Source of the DNA: Monarcha castaneiventris obscurior
Lineage: Eukaryota; Chordata; Aves; Passeriformes; Monarchidae
Length of the DNA: 64,000 nucleotides
Assembly (NCBI GenBank): GCA_026261815.1
Contig: JAMPIT010000566.1
Span: 25,817,001-25,881,000, forward strand
Reading direction: 5' to 3'
Shown here: piece by piece, positions 13,401 to 27,125 of the stretch
Layout: the number at the start of each line of letters is the position of its first letter
Numbering within the stretch: the first letter of the stretch is position 1
Notes under the pieces: model-generated
What the model was told of the DNA's origin: nothing
The model's input: only the letters and a program-made list of their open reading frames with translations
Database searches by the model: none
Position numbers and translations under genes: made by a program

Positions 13401-16400
13401 AATGCACCATGAGAAAATGAGGAATTCATCCCTCACATTAGTGTTACTCTGCTGCACTAGCAGATGTCCAGTTACAGCTGTGTATCCCCTCTGCATTCCC
13501 TCTTCAAAAACATCCCAAGTCTTTCTGTTGGTGTTACACTTCTTTCTAAACAGTGCAGCATCAAGAAACACATGTCAGTAGAAGTTCTGACAAAAGATCT
13601 CACTGTAGTCAGCTGTGAAGGTTGTTACTGTGAGACAAGTTAGTGACAGCTCTCTAGCAAGTGTGCTTTCAGGTTTATTGGTGCCAAAAGTGTTGGAAAG
13701 TGAGAAAACTGGTTAAATGCACTTATATATTCCCTCTGTGCCAGGCTTTACATTCTGCCTTACTTTAGTAATCAACAGTTTTCTGTAATATTTGAAATAT
13801 CACTCATTTGGAGGATTTCAAAATGACTTTGCAAATTTGTGGCCAAATCGATATGTTTCCACAGGAACAGAAATAGCTAAAAAAAAGAAATTGAAATGGG
13901 AATGCTAATCTATTTAGGCAGTTCAAACATCTTTTGATACTCAAGTTCCTTCAAGATGATCTCTTCGTATCTTCCTGAAATATGTTTTAAAAATTTTGGT
14001 GTAACACAAGAAAAGAATTTTTGGTCTCTCTCTCTATTTATCCACTAAAATCAACAAAAATTTTCATACTCTTTAGATCTGGGGCTTGTCAATTTATTAT
14101 ATTGGCATTAATGTTGAACCCCACTTATATCTAGGTGTGAACACCCTATTTCTTGTACAAAAAAAGGTCTAAAGCAAAGAGGTGTGGAATTCTACAGCCT
14201 AAATATCCATGCATGCATATATTCTGATACCTGTTCTGCTCATGTAATTCAGAGTAATTTAATACATTAATGAGAGAGGCAAGAATTTGCCCTGTGCTAC
14301 GTCGATTGTTTGTCTACTTGTGTTTGAAGCCTCACATAAAAGGTTCAACATTGCTTTTAGCACCCACAGACCCCAATGAATTGCTGTCTGTCCACAGCAG
14401 GTCTGAGTCTGGAAATCGCAATCAATTTTTATTAGGCTTCTTGGCAGTGAATTTTGGTGATCCTGCTGGTTACTATGAGCACTAACGCATACGGTAGACA
14501 CATTCCAAACCACATGTTCTCTATTTACTGTACAGCACAAAATATGCAGTCCAGGATTGTACAATATAGATAATTTAAGCCACATGTAGCTCAGTGAATG
14601 TAAAGCTTGGAGTATTTGATCTCAAAACCCAATTAGAGCAGTTTGTTTTCTTTGATCTGAGTGGAATGTTGTAGTATACACATTATAAAACTGACTTCCA
14701 AAAGTTATTGGCATAATAAACACTAATAATCCGGATATTTTTTCTTGAGTCCTGAAAAAGAAACTGCACATAAGAATTGCAAGAGCTTATTGAGGGTGTG
14801 ACTTCTAAAATGAACAGAGTTCTCACAGGATCCCTTGAAGAGGGAAACTGATGGGAGAGAGTAAGGCATGAGCATTCACAGCCCCAACACCTTTGGAGAT
14901 GAGTCTGCTTCTGCTGGAATTCCTCTGTGACTGTTGGGATATCCAGTCTGCAGTTTTACTTATTAATATAATCCATAGGAAACCGCATTCTGAGCCTATA
15001 CTGATGTAGAGCAATAAGGAGCTTGACTCTGAGGATATTTAAAAGAGGGAGAACAGAGGCAGGCAGGTACCTTAGGTTGACCCTAGAATCTACATCACTC
15101 AGAAATCTACTTTTGGGGCTTGAACCATAAGACTACCTCTCCCTAAAAGAGGAGAGGAGCTTCTTTTGGTTCTCCAAGAGCAAGTTTGAGTCGCCAAAGT
15201 AACTCACAGAAACCACTGAAGAAAATCCACGCTCAGCTCCTTCTGTATCAAGGAATCTTTCAGGGCTGCTCCTGGCAATAAAGTAACCTAGCCTAGAGAA
15301 GAGAAGACAACCCCCGTGCTTGATCCTGGAGACAGCATGCTGGCTAGGTGACCTGGAGAAGATTGAGTAGAGCTGCTGTTAATGGCCTAATAGGCACCAT
15401 CAATTTTTCAATCTATGTAGATTCTTTCTGCAGTACCACTTTTATTAAAAAGAAAAAAAAGAAAAGATCCAGGTGATTCTCTTTTTTGATTGATTTCTGT
15501 CTGGTTTTTTTTTTTTCTTCCTTTTAACTAGGAATGGTTTCCCTCTAAAAAAAAACCCCAAAACCTAATGTACATAATTCTAGATGAAGCTGCCTGGGAA
15601 GCACAGATATAACAGAGATACAGATCTGCTTAAAGTAGTGAAATAAAAATGATGACTGTTAAATGTGACAGCCTCCCCAATTTTTGGGGGGCTGTCTCAT
15701 GCAGAGAAGGATTTACAAATCCATGTTGTAGCTAGCACTCTTTGTATTTTTTTTATACATGATTCATATACTACTTATGTACCCATGATAACTATATTAT
15801 AAAAATGGTTTTGTGTATATGCTTGGCACTTACAAATTGTTATGGAGAAAAGATGATTAATTGCACAGCAGAACTCTTTGACAATTTGCTGAACCTGTGC
15901 ATCACTGACATAAATCTTTCTCCCAAGTGCCTTGACTATCATTAACTTGAAAAATCAGCCAAGCAAAAACCCTTATGAGTGGGCTCATGGAAATAGAGAG
16001 ACATATTTTGTAGCTATGGTATGCAGCAGACATGTGGGAACACGAGAATACCTGCAGCAGGATAATGTCTTGCATATTTTATAATAATCCTTCATTTCTT
16101 ATGGCTGTTATTTATCTGGACCCTTGCATTATATTTGGTAAGACTTGTTTTGCTGGGCTATGGTGGTCTGCTATGTGGATTGTTTTTCTCTCATTTGCAA
16201 GTACCCTCAAATAGAGCAGATGAATTAATTTCCTTCTGTGGCCTCAGAGTCCTGTGCTCTCTCTGCTGTTCCTCAGGAATTCAGCACCCACAAGCTGCAT
16301 TCACTTAGCTACACTTCCATCTGAATAGCAAATGCTAATTGCATTTGTTTCCAGCCTTTTCCTCACTTGAGATCGTTACACAAGAGGTTGGGAACCTTCA

Positions 16401-17890
16401 GCCCAAGCCTTGAAATATACATTCAAGAGACTTGAAGGGTTCTTGTTGTATGTTTTAAATCTTTGTGAGTGCTGGAATAGAAGCTGTACTCTGAAAAATG
16501 GCCAGTTTGGTAAAGGTTGCCTTAGTATTGAAAACGTGATTTTACATTTGGATAGATTTGTCTGGGTCAAACCTCTCTGAAATGAAAAGGATATTTGACA
16601 TTGATAATCTATGCATGAAAATAGACCAATTTGAGTGAGTTAAATTATATTAATAGTTCAGGTGAAAATGTCTAGCAGTAATTGCAGCATGGACACCATT
16701 TGTAGAGACTCATAATATGGTTTATTCATTGTATTTCTTCATGGTTTTATGTTCATGTGCAAGGACACCTGCATTCACCAGAATCACCTAAATCTTGGTT
16801 AACTTCTGTTTTCACATACTCTCCTGTGCCACCTTACTTGAGAACAGGAAATATTTTTGGCTAAAAATTAAATTGTTTGCTGAGATGTAGAACAGAAATT
16901 ACAGCATGTTCAAGCTGTTCAAGTATTTCAAGAAAATACTGACTTTTTTTTTAAAGGCCTAAAATTGACTTTTATCTGATCTGCTTGAATTGAAAAGTCA
17001 AATTAGCAGCCAAATCTATTGGCACTTGTCCATTAATTTTTAAATTTTTGTACAGCTTCATTAATGCTTTTCTGTAACACCATTTCTCTTTATTATGATC
17101 AGATCAGTTCCTTGAGCAAAGATTACTCAGTTAATCAGCTGCTTGTGGAAGGCAAACATTTGCACAAAGATCAATGCAAGTCCACTAAAATATCTACATA
17201 TGTAGCTGGAAAAACTAAAAGCTAACATGCTTTTCCTTTTGCATATAAATCCCTTGGATTCAAGACTGCTTTCTTCCAGGGTGAGAGGAGACTGTCATCT
17301 ACTACAGCAAGCATGTGTGACAAGTGCAGGACATCAATATGCTGTTGTCAAGGCTTAAGAATGTCATTGTTTTCAGACAGCATCCTTCCATCATGCACAT
17401 AGCTTATTAAAACCAGAGTGACTTCTCTGTCTGGGTATTAGAGAGTTTACTCACTTCTCATATACACTAAACAGCTGAGATTTACATGTTTTCATATTTG
17501 CTGGAGTATCATGAGCAGAAATCTGGTAAAGGGGCTGGGTGTCCTTTTTGTAATACAGAATATTAAGTAATTAGGGGTATCTGATAGAAAAGATACCATT
17601 ACTTCAATAAATTTTGCTTTATAATAAGAGACAAATTAATTACATGATTTTATTTTTATTTTATGAGGCACATTTCCTGCCACTAGGAATTAGGTTAAAA
17701 AATCAAGCGTAGACGAAGAGTGTTGTGAAGATGAACACATTTCCATTATTTCTGCTGAAATAATCTGTAGAACTAAAAAGTTCAGGTGACTCTGGCAGTC
17801 TATCATCAGAGCCTGTTATGCACCACAATTTTCCTAGTGTAGATGTTATTTGACTTTTTTGTGAAGATTCAGGTAGCAATTTTGTACTCC
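10485..17890. other. Unique non-coding DNA, unannotated
   Basis: No supportable gene. The longest frame is 11772-11425 on the minus strand (115 codons), unrecognised and without convincing codon character. 12230-12670 is somewhat richer in G+C and might hide a very old repeat that I cannot name. 13260-13320 is a T/G-rich low-complexity stretch. 15670-15695 contains a short imperfect palindrome around CCCCAATTTTTGGGG. Nothing else is distinct. Confidence 0.6.
13268..13321. repeat. T/G-rich low-complexity stretch
   Basis: Irregular TTTG and TTTTGG units, ending in a T/A block. It is a degenerate simple repeat with no known function. Confidence 0.7.
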
Positions 17891-17904
17891 TTTTTTTTTT
17901 TTTT
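17891..17904. repeat. Poly(T) tract, 14 bases
   Basis: A simple T run inside unique sequence, preceded by GTACTCC and followed by CATCTAATC. Confidence 0.8.
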
Positions 17905-19699
17905 CATCTAATCACAATCTGCAAACAAACATTTACTTCAGTACTCATCCAGGTCCGCTTGTGAATCACTGGTTTGTAACCAGTAATAGTCTGATTTTAT
18001 AGCAAGAGGGGCCCTTTGTGTGTATGTGCAGACACGTAAACATTGAAAATCTCCCATGAGAACCAGCCTCCTAAACTTAGTACTAGCCAGAACCTATAAT
18101 TTCCAAAGCACAGTGTAAACTTCACTTCCATCTGAGGCTGGTCTGCTCAGAGCTCCAGAATCCCACAGCAGCTTACAACATGTTCGTAAGTTATAGTCAC
18201 AAACTCACTATTTGCTGTGCAGGATGGAATATGGAGACCTGTCAGACAAGTGCTGCTGCAGAAGGGCCATTACTAAAGGTTAGGTACAGTCTCATGTGCA
18301 TCTTCAAAGTCATAGCTGAGACACTTTGGAGCCTGGAAGATGTTTGCTTTGCTTCCCACCCATTTTCTTGCACTACACACTAGGACCTCTTTCCATTTTG
18401 TGATGCATAAGTAATGATGTGAATGATTATCTCACCGTCGTCATATCGGACTCATCACAAGACAGATTCAGCAACCTGCCAGTGCTTCCATTACTAAAGC
18501 CAGAATACATAGAGTCAGCATTTGCCCCTATGTTTATAACCCTTAGAAATAAACAGGAAGAAAGAAAAAAATTATGTAGAGAATACAGGAGGAATGAGCC
18601 TGATGAAAATGCCTACATGCAATGTAATAATTTCTTCAGCATCTGTTCTTTGGGGTTTAGAGAGTGAGGAACATAGCCTTGAATGTTCAAGAAGGTAAAT
18701 TAAAAGCTATTGAGTTTAGAAAGCACCTAGGACCTAGGAATGACTTCAAACAGAGAGATTTGGAGGAGCTGAATTCAGGTGAGGTGGCAAATTTCAGGCT
18801 GTAGGAAGCTGGAATTTCTGAAAAGAAGTAGTTAAACATTTACTGAAATCAGGCTTCCGTGATGAAAAAAGGATGTAATGAAGAAAAAGGCTAGAGTTTT
18901 ACTTTCCATAATAGAAATTTCCTTTGCAGAGTCACTTGTTGCACATATGCACATGCATATATATACATCAGAAGTCCTTGCTTGACTAGAATGTATTGGC
19001 CTCTTGAAGAGTGAATAATATACAAGTCATTAACACTACTGAAGTCCTTGAAGACTTCAGGAAAGCTAATGCCTGAGCAAACCAGATGAATTAGAAAACA
19101 GAAGACGACCCTGTTCTTTTGATCTAAGATGCAACTTATTGATGGAAAAGCATGTGGTAATGAAATAAAGCAATTTGTTCAATACAGCTGATGCACAGTG
19201 CAAGTGCACTTTTAACAGATAACTGGAAATAGGTGCTTTTACTGGCTTCTGCATGCATTTCAGTAAAAAGGTGGAAGAAGAAAGAAAAAGGGTGCTGCAT
19301 GTTTAAACTCAGAAGCCTCTTTACCCAGCAGACAGGCCCAGCTAAACATCCCATGCTACAGATCACTGAGTGACATAGACTGCAATCACCATTGCTACCT
19401 GGGACAGGAACCAAACTTTAACTCAAGTTTTCTGTCTGCCTTTAACATCCCCCTGCAGGTATCCCCAACATGTCTGTGCCTTTGCCAGTTGGGGGTCATG
19501 CATTGCTCCTTCCAACTTGGTCACTTCTCTGTAGAACGTTCAACACTTGCAACACATGCTGCTGTACACCAGGTACAAAGGATCTAATGGCCCAGGTAAA
19601 TTATTAATCCTCACCTTTCGTAAATAAAAATGTTCCGTATTTTTAGTAAACAGATCTGTAAAATGCAAAGGTAGTACAGTCAAAAGGCTCCTGAACCCT
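17905..19699. other. Unique non-coding DNA with one protein-like frame
   Basis: No known gene is present. The plus-strand frame 18419-18667 (82 codons) is charged and moderately protein-like (for example LPVLPLLKPEYIESAF and RNKQEERKKLCREYRRN), and it begins over a spot with three CpGs at 18436-18448. I do not recognise it and see no splice sites or promoter that would support it. The rest is featureless, apart from an alternating CATATG-type stretch at about 18945-18965. Confidence 0.5.
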
Positions 19700-19835
19700 T
19701 CGAACTTTGTCATCTTGGGTGTGGTATTTCCTGTATCTGCCCAATGCCTGCATGTGCAAGATAGAGGTAATGATACTTAACACAATTAGTTAATGCTTCC
19801 ACAGTGTTGTGAGCATGGTAGTATCTGTGTAGGCA
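19700..19835 (+). mobile_element. Possible ancient MIR/L3-like fragment
   Basis: The order of motifs follows the conserved core and tail of MIR/L3-type elements. There is a degraded TCATCTTGGG.. core (about 19709), a CTGTATCTGCC..TGCCTGCATGTGCAAGATAGAGGTAATGATACTTA block matching the usual CATCTGTAAAATGG.G.TAATAATACTTA segment, and then CACAGTGTTGTGAG. Similarity is low and the ends are unclear. A profile search could easily remove this call. Confidence 0.42.
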
Positions 19836-22589
19836 CTTATCTGTTCCTGATATGTTGCAATTAAATAGTAGTCCCTAACTATGGAAAAGGTTTTTCTGTT
19901 TACTACAAACTTGATATCTGGAGAATAAAAAGCAGCCCTCTGAACGGAGCAGCTGCAGTTCCAGGGAGTGACCTAAGAGGCAGAACAAGAAACTTTGAAC
20001 TATTTGAATAACCTACATCTGATAATGGGCTTAAAATAATGCCTTGAAACTTTGCCAGTCACTTTTTTTTAAAAAACTTTTCTGAGTTTTAATTACTTAA
20101 ATAAAATCAGTCTCGCTCGCTCCCAGCTCCCTTCCATGCTCTTGCAGCCAGTTCATCACAAGTTTCTTCATCTTTCTGCTTGTCACTTTGACATTCCTAA
20201 CCCCCACCCCTGACCCCCCACCCTCCCCTTTTTCTTTCTTTCTCTCTCTCTCCATGCTGGTTCCTTCAAAGGGAAGCTGCTGTTGTTCCTCAGGTTACTG
20301 GAGCACCAGTGGGTTGTATTCAGACCACTGACTGTGGCAGCAGCTGTGTGGCCTGTGTATGTATAACCATCTTCTCTCCTTAACTTTCTTCTCAGTCTCC
20401 TGTCTCTCAGCGTTGCTGGTTTCTGCTGCCACGGGTGCCTGAGCCATGGACATCCCCCCTGCTTATACAGTGGTATTAATAACCAGGCATTCTGCAGCTC
20501 AGCTCACCTATGTGGTGAATTTTTGGACTGATGTGTTCAGGATATTCCCAGTGACCTATTCACAGCCACACCTAGATCTCTTCCTAGAGCAGTTGTCTGT
20601 AGTTTAGGTTCAGATATGTATATCTGAAGTCTGAGATTTCCACATTTGGAATGTCATTTTGTTTCTTTCATGAGAAAGAGTTCACGGATGGAGTTGTGAA
20701 GTTAGTTTCTTCTGAGTTATAACTCTTCGGAAGTATTTTCTTCAACCTGTTTAGTTTTCCACTTGTAAAGGCCTTACAAACCTAGGCCAAATAAACCATT
20801 AATTAGGAGATTACTGCAACAGAGAGAAAACATGAGAAAGAATGGAAGTGGAGATCATTAGTACTGTTTCCTTGAAATAGTGTAAATTATGACAGAGCTC
20901 AGAATCTTGTTTTTTCTTAGCAAAGTTTCAAGAAAATTAAACTTAATGCCAATGAAAACGGCTGCTTTGGCAATAGGTATATCATTCAGTGGCTAACACA
21001 CCCAGCTAGGTATAATCCAGCTGTCAAAGATACATCGACCTTTCCTTAGCAATCATTCCTTCCAAACACATTTGTTGATTCAGGCTTCGGGTGCTTGCCT
21101 GGGAAGTAGTGAATAGATATTTCTTGCCAGGAAAATATCTGTAAAGAGAGATGTTTCAATTTCATAATTAAATGAGAAAGCTGAAAAAGCTTTACTGAAA
21201 GATAAATTACTTCACTCTTTGTGAAGGAGAGGTTTCTAGAATGAATTATTCAATACTAACAATGTAGACTTTGAAAACAGGATGATTTCCACAAATGTCA
21301 TGCCTATATCCCCACACAGAAAACACACATGTAGATGCAGATGCAGAATCATGCATGCAAGCACATATATACATGCTTCTTTGTAAAGATAACTAATATA
21401 TAACTAATTTTAGCACTCTAAATAATGAAGTGGTCATTCTTAAGTGTATAACAAAAGGGAGAAACTCCAAAACAGTCAGTGAAATTCTGTGTAATCTTAA
21501 CATGGCTTTTAGCATTTGCTTGGTGTTTCCTTATGCTTCCTATGTATTACAATTTCTCAAGATTACTGTGCATGCATATAATAAATTTAAATGAATCTGC
21601 TTTGGCATTAAATATATAAACAAAATTGCACAAATATTTGTAAGGCCAAAACAATCTCCTCTGGTTGTAAAATGGAATGACATCCTTATGCAGAATCATG
21701 CTGCAAAACTAGGTATGATCAGTTTTAATTTAAAATGGGTCAAGATAGGCAAGTGTTTATTTTTGTCAACTTCACTTGCCTTTTCTATAGCAAAAGTAAA
21801 GGCACACCAGTTTGTCCTAGGATGCAGTATGGTCTGCTTTGTATTTCCCAACTCTCTCATTAAAATTTTAGACAAAACTGACGGTCCCCTTCCCCTTCTT
21901 TCCCTAGACAATTTGACCTTATTTGTAGGAATACAAGTGGAAAGATACCCTGACAAGCAGGCAGATAAATTCTTGTGTACTGTCAGTTGCTTGCAGAGTG
22001 AACAGCAAGGCTGGGAGGGACGTGTGGTGCCTCAGGCAGTGAAGAAGCTGGATGTTTCCCTAGTGGCAACATGGTGAGAGGAGCAAATAGGCACATGTGG
22101 GATTGGTTAAGTGGCTTAAAGGATGTGGGTGATTTTGAGAAAGGTTTCTTAGGGAAGGGAAAAGGTTAAGTAGCTGAGAGAAATTTTTAACAGTGGAGGA
22201 AATAACAGGGAAGGAGATCTTAGGCAAGAAGTGAGGGATGATGGTGGTGGGTGAGAACCAGTGTGACAAATGAAGCAAGAGCAGAATGAAAAAAATTGCA
22301 AGCTGTTTGATGCAGTTTCCTTACATTTAGTTCTCTGTAAATTTTAACAGCATTTTACCATAAAATCAGAGCAAGACACAAAGCTGAGCTCTATACTGTG
22401 CTCTATGCTCTGGACCCAAACATCCCCTAATGTAAGGGCAGGCATTGTTTTTGAAGCTTCAGTTGGATCCACAGCCTTTACTACTCTTACTATTTTAACT
22501 GTCAAATTTTTTGTAACTGGGTGATTGAGAAAGGCCTTAAGAAAAATTTTTGTCTAGACCATTAACAATTTGTCTGATGTAAGATACTT
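19836..22589. other. Unique non-coding DNA
   Basis: No gene is recognised. 20100-20480 is a pocket with more G+C and pyrimidine-rich character, containing the tract listed separately. The frame 21688-22077 plus (129 codons) is the longest unexplained plus-strand frame outside repeats. It has no recognisable domain, its middle part reads as a hydrophobic low-complexity stretch, and I treat it as a chance frame. Confidence 0.6.
20201..20254. repeat. Polypyrimidine tract (C-runs, then CTTT and CT units)
   Basis: Two C-rich runs (CCCCCACCCC, ACCCCCCACCC) are followed by TCCCCTTTTTC, CTTT units and a (TC)n stretch. Only scattered purines interrupt it. The C runs give the minus strand several G-tracts, so a G-quadruplex is possible. 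This is simple sequence, not an element I can name. Confidence 0.75.
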
Positions 22590-22775
22590 CTTCTGGATTC
22601 AGATCCTAACTTACCTGTGGGTACTGAGCAGATGATTTACCCTTTTATGTCCTGGCTTCCACATATTTTGAAATATGTTTGATTATACTTGCCTACCTCA
22701 TGGGAATGTTGCAAGGATTAGTTTGTACAGAGCTTTGAGAATGCTAAGTATGGTAGTTATTTTCTTTTCATGGAA
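22590..22775 (+). mobile_element. Ancient MIR/L3-like element, plus strand
   Basis: The segment preserves the layout of an amniote MIR/L3-type retroelement. TCTGGATTCAGATCCTAAC corresponds to the tRNA-derived box region, followed by a degraded core, then TGATTATACTTGCCTACCTCATGGGAATGTTGCAAGGATTAG, and GTACAGAGCTTTGAGAATGCTAAGTATGG. The last part is the most conserved piece of this group. MIR is a tRNA-derived SINE that borrowed the L3/L2-type LINE tail, so by eye I cannot separate MIR from L3. It has no coding capacity. Such copies are over 100 million years old and are sometimes retained as regulatory DNA. Confidence 0.6.
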
Positions 22776-25700
22776 TAAAGGCAAAGCAGAAACAAAGCAG
22801 TTTCCTTGCTACAATCCCACACTTGAAACCACCACCCATCAACAAAGGGTGACTCACCAGCACGATGAGCCAAGGATACAGTGTTTACTCCTGCAGGTTT
22901 GTTTGCACAGGAAGAACGATCTTTGCTTCCCAGTACACCTGGCAAGTACAGATAGGTGAGAAGTGGCTGTGTCCAGAACTGTGGCCCGTAGCTGATGGGT
23001 GGCCCATACTGCATCCAGTCTTTTCTCTAGGGAGCAGACCTGAGCAGGAAAATGAACACTGCAAATGGCAGGAGACAGTTGCAGCAATGCCACTTGGAAA
23101 TCACCTTCAGTGACCTGTGCTGAGTGAGGTTCAAGAGTAAGAAAAATAAAAGTTTTTTAATTTTTGAAAAGGAAATAGAATTGTAAGGTGATGTACCTCA
23201 AGTATTATACATATGTGTATTGGTGGACTAGAGTAGACATGGCAGACCCCAGATTACCATTAATAAACTAGAAGAGAAGTTTCCTAATACTGTATGATAC
23301 AGCCCTGCCAATCATGGTCTGGGTAAGCCTCATGACTGTATTCCAGCAGGGTCAGGAGCAGTGGCAGTGGGATGGGGGCTGTTGTTGGGAATGGCTGCAG
23401 GAGAATGTGCTACTGCCAGGAGCAGCATCTGGGGTAAGGTATCTGATCACTGTGGCAACTTCATCTCTTTGCACAGGTTGTGCCCACACCTAGGCTGCCG
23501 CCAAGTCTCGGATCATGATCTCTCCTTATACTCTCTCATCCACAGCCAGATACTTGGCCTTGGGTCATCAGCTTCCTCTGTACCTGCCCAGCTCTAAAAC
23601 TAAGGCCTCAACCTTCATGCAGCTCATAAAATAAGCAACTCAGCACCATTTATTCAACTATGTAATGGGCTTCCTTATCCCTCACTACACCGTTCCTTTC
23701 CCTCTTTTGGCCAACTACAGGAAACTGAGATGGTGCCAGAATCTGGTGTGACCTTTGCTCAAGCACACACTGAGGAGTAAACACAGGGGAGAGAAGACCT
23801 CTGTTGTATTCGTCAAGAAGACACTGCTGTTGTATCTCCTCCAAACCCATAACACCCAGACACACAGGTATCTACCCTGGCACAGGTGAGACTCTATGCA
23901 TGTATCTCCATATCCGGCAATAAGAGTTTCCAAACTGGCTCATGTCTCCAGGCAGCTCCTCCTAGAACCCCCTATATACTTTACAAAGATTCCTAATACA
24001 TTGATTCAAAGATTCAAAAGTTCCTTTGGAATTTACTAATTTATAATGACAACTTGATTATGCCCAGCACAGTAAAGGTGGTCATTGTACTTAACCTCAT
24101 CAACACGTAGTTAGAATAAAGTTTTGCTTTGTTTGTTATTAATATATAGCAAAAAAAAGTTTTTGCCTCTAGATGGAGAATTATCCCATTATCTATGGAT
24201 ATACCCACTTTTCCACATAAAACCACATTTCCCACGCTATTTCTTTCCTATTTTCCAGTACAACACAGGTAAGTTACAAGGCCTAGTCACTCTTGGATTG
24301 GTCTTTATTAGGTCTAAATCAATCTGATTACCTTCAAATGCAGGCTGTATTCGCTACCTGGAGCCTTTACACACTACAGTTCTCTTAATCAGCAGACAGA
24401 CAAAAAGGCCCTTTTAATGTAGACCAGAAAATGCAGTGCATCCTGAGAGAAGGCAATGATATTTTACTAGAAAATGCAAAGTCAGTATAAGCACTGGAAT
24501 AGGTGTCTTTGCCAACCTAAATCTTAAAGGAGTTCTATTTTTGTTCTCTCACTTTCAAACAGAAATATCCTCTCAAGGCCTGTGGTGACTCCATTGTGAG
24601 GCTATACTAGCTAGTAGTATGACTCTAATGTAAGTTCAGCATCAGCCTTGTCCTTCGCAAACTGGAAATTTATAAATATAATTTTACTTGAAAATTAATT
24701 AAAAGAATTGCTAATTATAGTTATTAAGGATGTGGGCTCTATAACATGCAATATATTTATTCGCAAGAGAAAAAAGTAGCCCTAGGGAAATTGGCAAATC
24801 TTGGAGTTCCAGGAAGAGAAATTATTCTTCTGAGTACTATTTCCTTGCTCCATTCTGAGAATGAGAAGTAAACAGGAGAACATTTATGTGCTGCTTAATG
24901 GACCAAGTGCTGTCACTAGAAAAACATTCATGCTTCTAAAAAAGGGGGTAACTAGTGCATTGAAAATGGATTCTCTTTCACACTTGCCATTTAAAAAAAG
25001 GACAGTGCTTTTCAATTAAAGTTTGCACTACAAAGCATGCAAATTCACACATGAATAGTGAAAAGAAAACCCAAGCTCTGTGCTGATTTGCAGCCTATGT
25101 TGAAGGAAGGTAAGAAGAAAGACACTCCAGGCAGTCAATACAATAGAAACTGTACAGACAATGGCAAAAAGGGGAAATAATAATAGTGCTGCCCTAGTCT
25201 GGGGAAATATGAATGCAAGAGGAAAGAGGGAAATAATAATAGGATCCAGATCATGCATAAGAAAAGAGAATTTTGTGTAGGCTGCACAACCAAAGGACAT
25301 TTGGTTGTGATTAGCTGCTGCTCAGTGTCAGTACATGACTGCTGGTTTCATAAAATGGGGTTTCAGCTTAATCTCTTTTTGCATTGAGGTTGTTCACTGC
25401 AGTCTACAAAAGCAAGTTGTCCTGAATTGAAATCTTTATGCATCCTGTCATGAAGAGAGGACGTTCATTGGAATCCTCAGACCCTTTGTGTTTCAGATCA
25501 ACTTCACATTCCTTTTCAGCAATATTTTGACCATTTTGTCCCTTGTCACTGTGACTGATGACCAGTACCCCCATGGAGAAAGGATAATTTGCATTAGTCC
25601 ACTTGCAAAAAGGAAATGTTAGCTTATCCAATGGGGCAGAAAGAAGCCCACTGAAGAAAAAATACCCCAAAACAATCCGCCCAAACTATACTGGTAGTGC

Positions 25701-27125
25701 TGAGAACTGCAGTAACTGAAGATCACCCTCTGACTTTTAATTCTGCCTATGCTGTACATGAGGATAAAGATATTCATTAGTTGAATAAGATGCTTTCCAA
25801 TTTAAAAGTACGTTCTCATTCAATAGGTGGCTATCAATCTTCAACAAAGCAGAAAAAGTGACATCTCTGGTCTTCCAAAGGCTAGTTGTTATCCATAAAG
25901 AATATATCATTTACCAGGTGGTATTTTTTAGTGTTCTCTGTCTGGACACAGCTGTTCTATGTCAAGTTGGTGATGTGTAACACATTTTTTAAAAAGCCTA
26001 TTAACACAGTTGTCAGTTGGGTGAAGATGGCTGTGTACTATTGTCTGCCAAGTCTCTCCCCTCCTGCCCAATTAACTTCCTTATTGAAATGACGGAAATA
26101 AAAATACAGGATCATTATGCAAAACACGTTTTAGTATTTACCTGGAAGCATTGGGGCAGCATGTTCTCAGAAATGGATGCAGTCCTAGAAACTAATTAAA
26201 ATAGTTAAATTAAGCACTGTCTCACACAAAGGTGAGACAGAGGAAAGCCAACATTACAGAGGAATTGTGTGCCCTGGAACAGATGAATTTTTGGAAAACA
26301 GGTGGGAGGCAGAGTGTTATTTGGAAGTAGTCTTCACCAGTTCTCAGGAATCCTGTGTAAACAATGTCAGCAACCTTCATTTGGAATAGGGTCAAACACA
26401 ACAGGAAATAGAAAGACATAAAGGGTTTACATATTTAATGTTTATTGACTTTTTTTGTCAGATTGATTTTAAAGTTGAATTGCTTCAAGATGAGCCTACA
26501 GCTTTGAAAGAATTACTCAAGAATCCCGCTTCTGACACTGTAGCTCCCTGTTTTTATCTGTTAGGCTGTGCATCCCCTAATTTTAAGCAAACAAATGTCT
26601 TCAGAGCAGCTTCATCTGAAACCAAAACGCCATAGATAGAGCTGATGCAGTAATGAGCAGATTTTTCGTAAACAAACTTGTTTATCCACAAGTCTGCCTG
26701 GAAGAGATCTGAGGATCCAAGTGAATATAAAAACAAACAGCTTAGCTGTTGCTTTCCTTGGGCAAGTGTTTGTTTTTATTTAACGTGAAAATACAAGGAA
26801 CTACATTTTATTGATTTGAAATGGCAATTGCTTCCTTTAGTTCAACATTATTATTTTTTCACAAAATGTGCTGTCTTTGATTATTTATTTGTTACTGGAA
26901 AATGACTGCAGATTTAGAAAATGTAATCACTGCCTGGCTTCTTGGAAAAGCATCATTTTTCCATGTACATTTAACACCTTCTTACATAACTGGGTTAGCT
27001 TTTGTCTGAACGGGAAGTTTCTGACAGACGCAGATTTTAAATCTCACAGAGCCTTCTTGTAACATGAGCAGAGCATGTTCTGAACACTGGGGTCTCTGCC
27101 TGCCTGTGCCAGTGCCCTGAGCTGT
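22776..27125. other. Unique non-coding DNA
   Basis: No gene is recognised. 22850-23110 and 23340-23600 hold overlapping short frames on both strands (70-95 codons) without domains, as expected of slightly G+C-richer DNA. 24650-24740 is strongly AT-rich. A perfect short inverted repeat at 26217-26240 is listed separately. Confidence 0.6.
26217..26240. other. Short perfect inverted repeat (9-bp arms, 6-base loop)
   Basis: CTGTCTCAC and GTGAGACAG are exact reverse complements separated by ACAAAG, so the DNA or a transcript of it could fold into a small hairpin. The stem is too short for a microRNA precursor, and no element with such ends is recognised. Confidence 0.6.

Noticed and set aside
11051..14497. 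13-mer ACGCATACGGTAG shared at 11051 and 14485
   Set aside because: Flanks differ, and several shared 13-mers are expected by chance in 64 kb.
21688..22077. 129-codon plus-strand frame
   Set aside because: No recognisable domain, no splice or promoter context. A frame of this size can occur by chance in 64 kb read in six frames.
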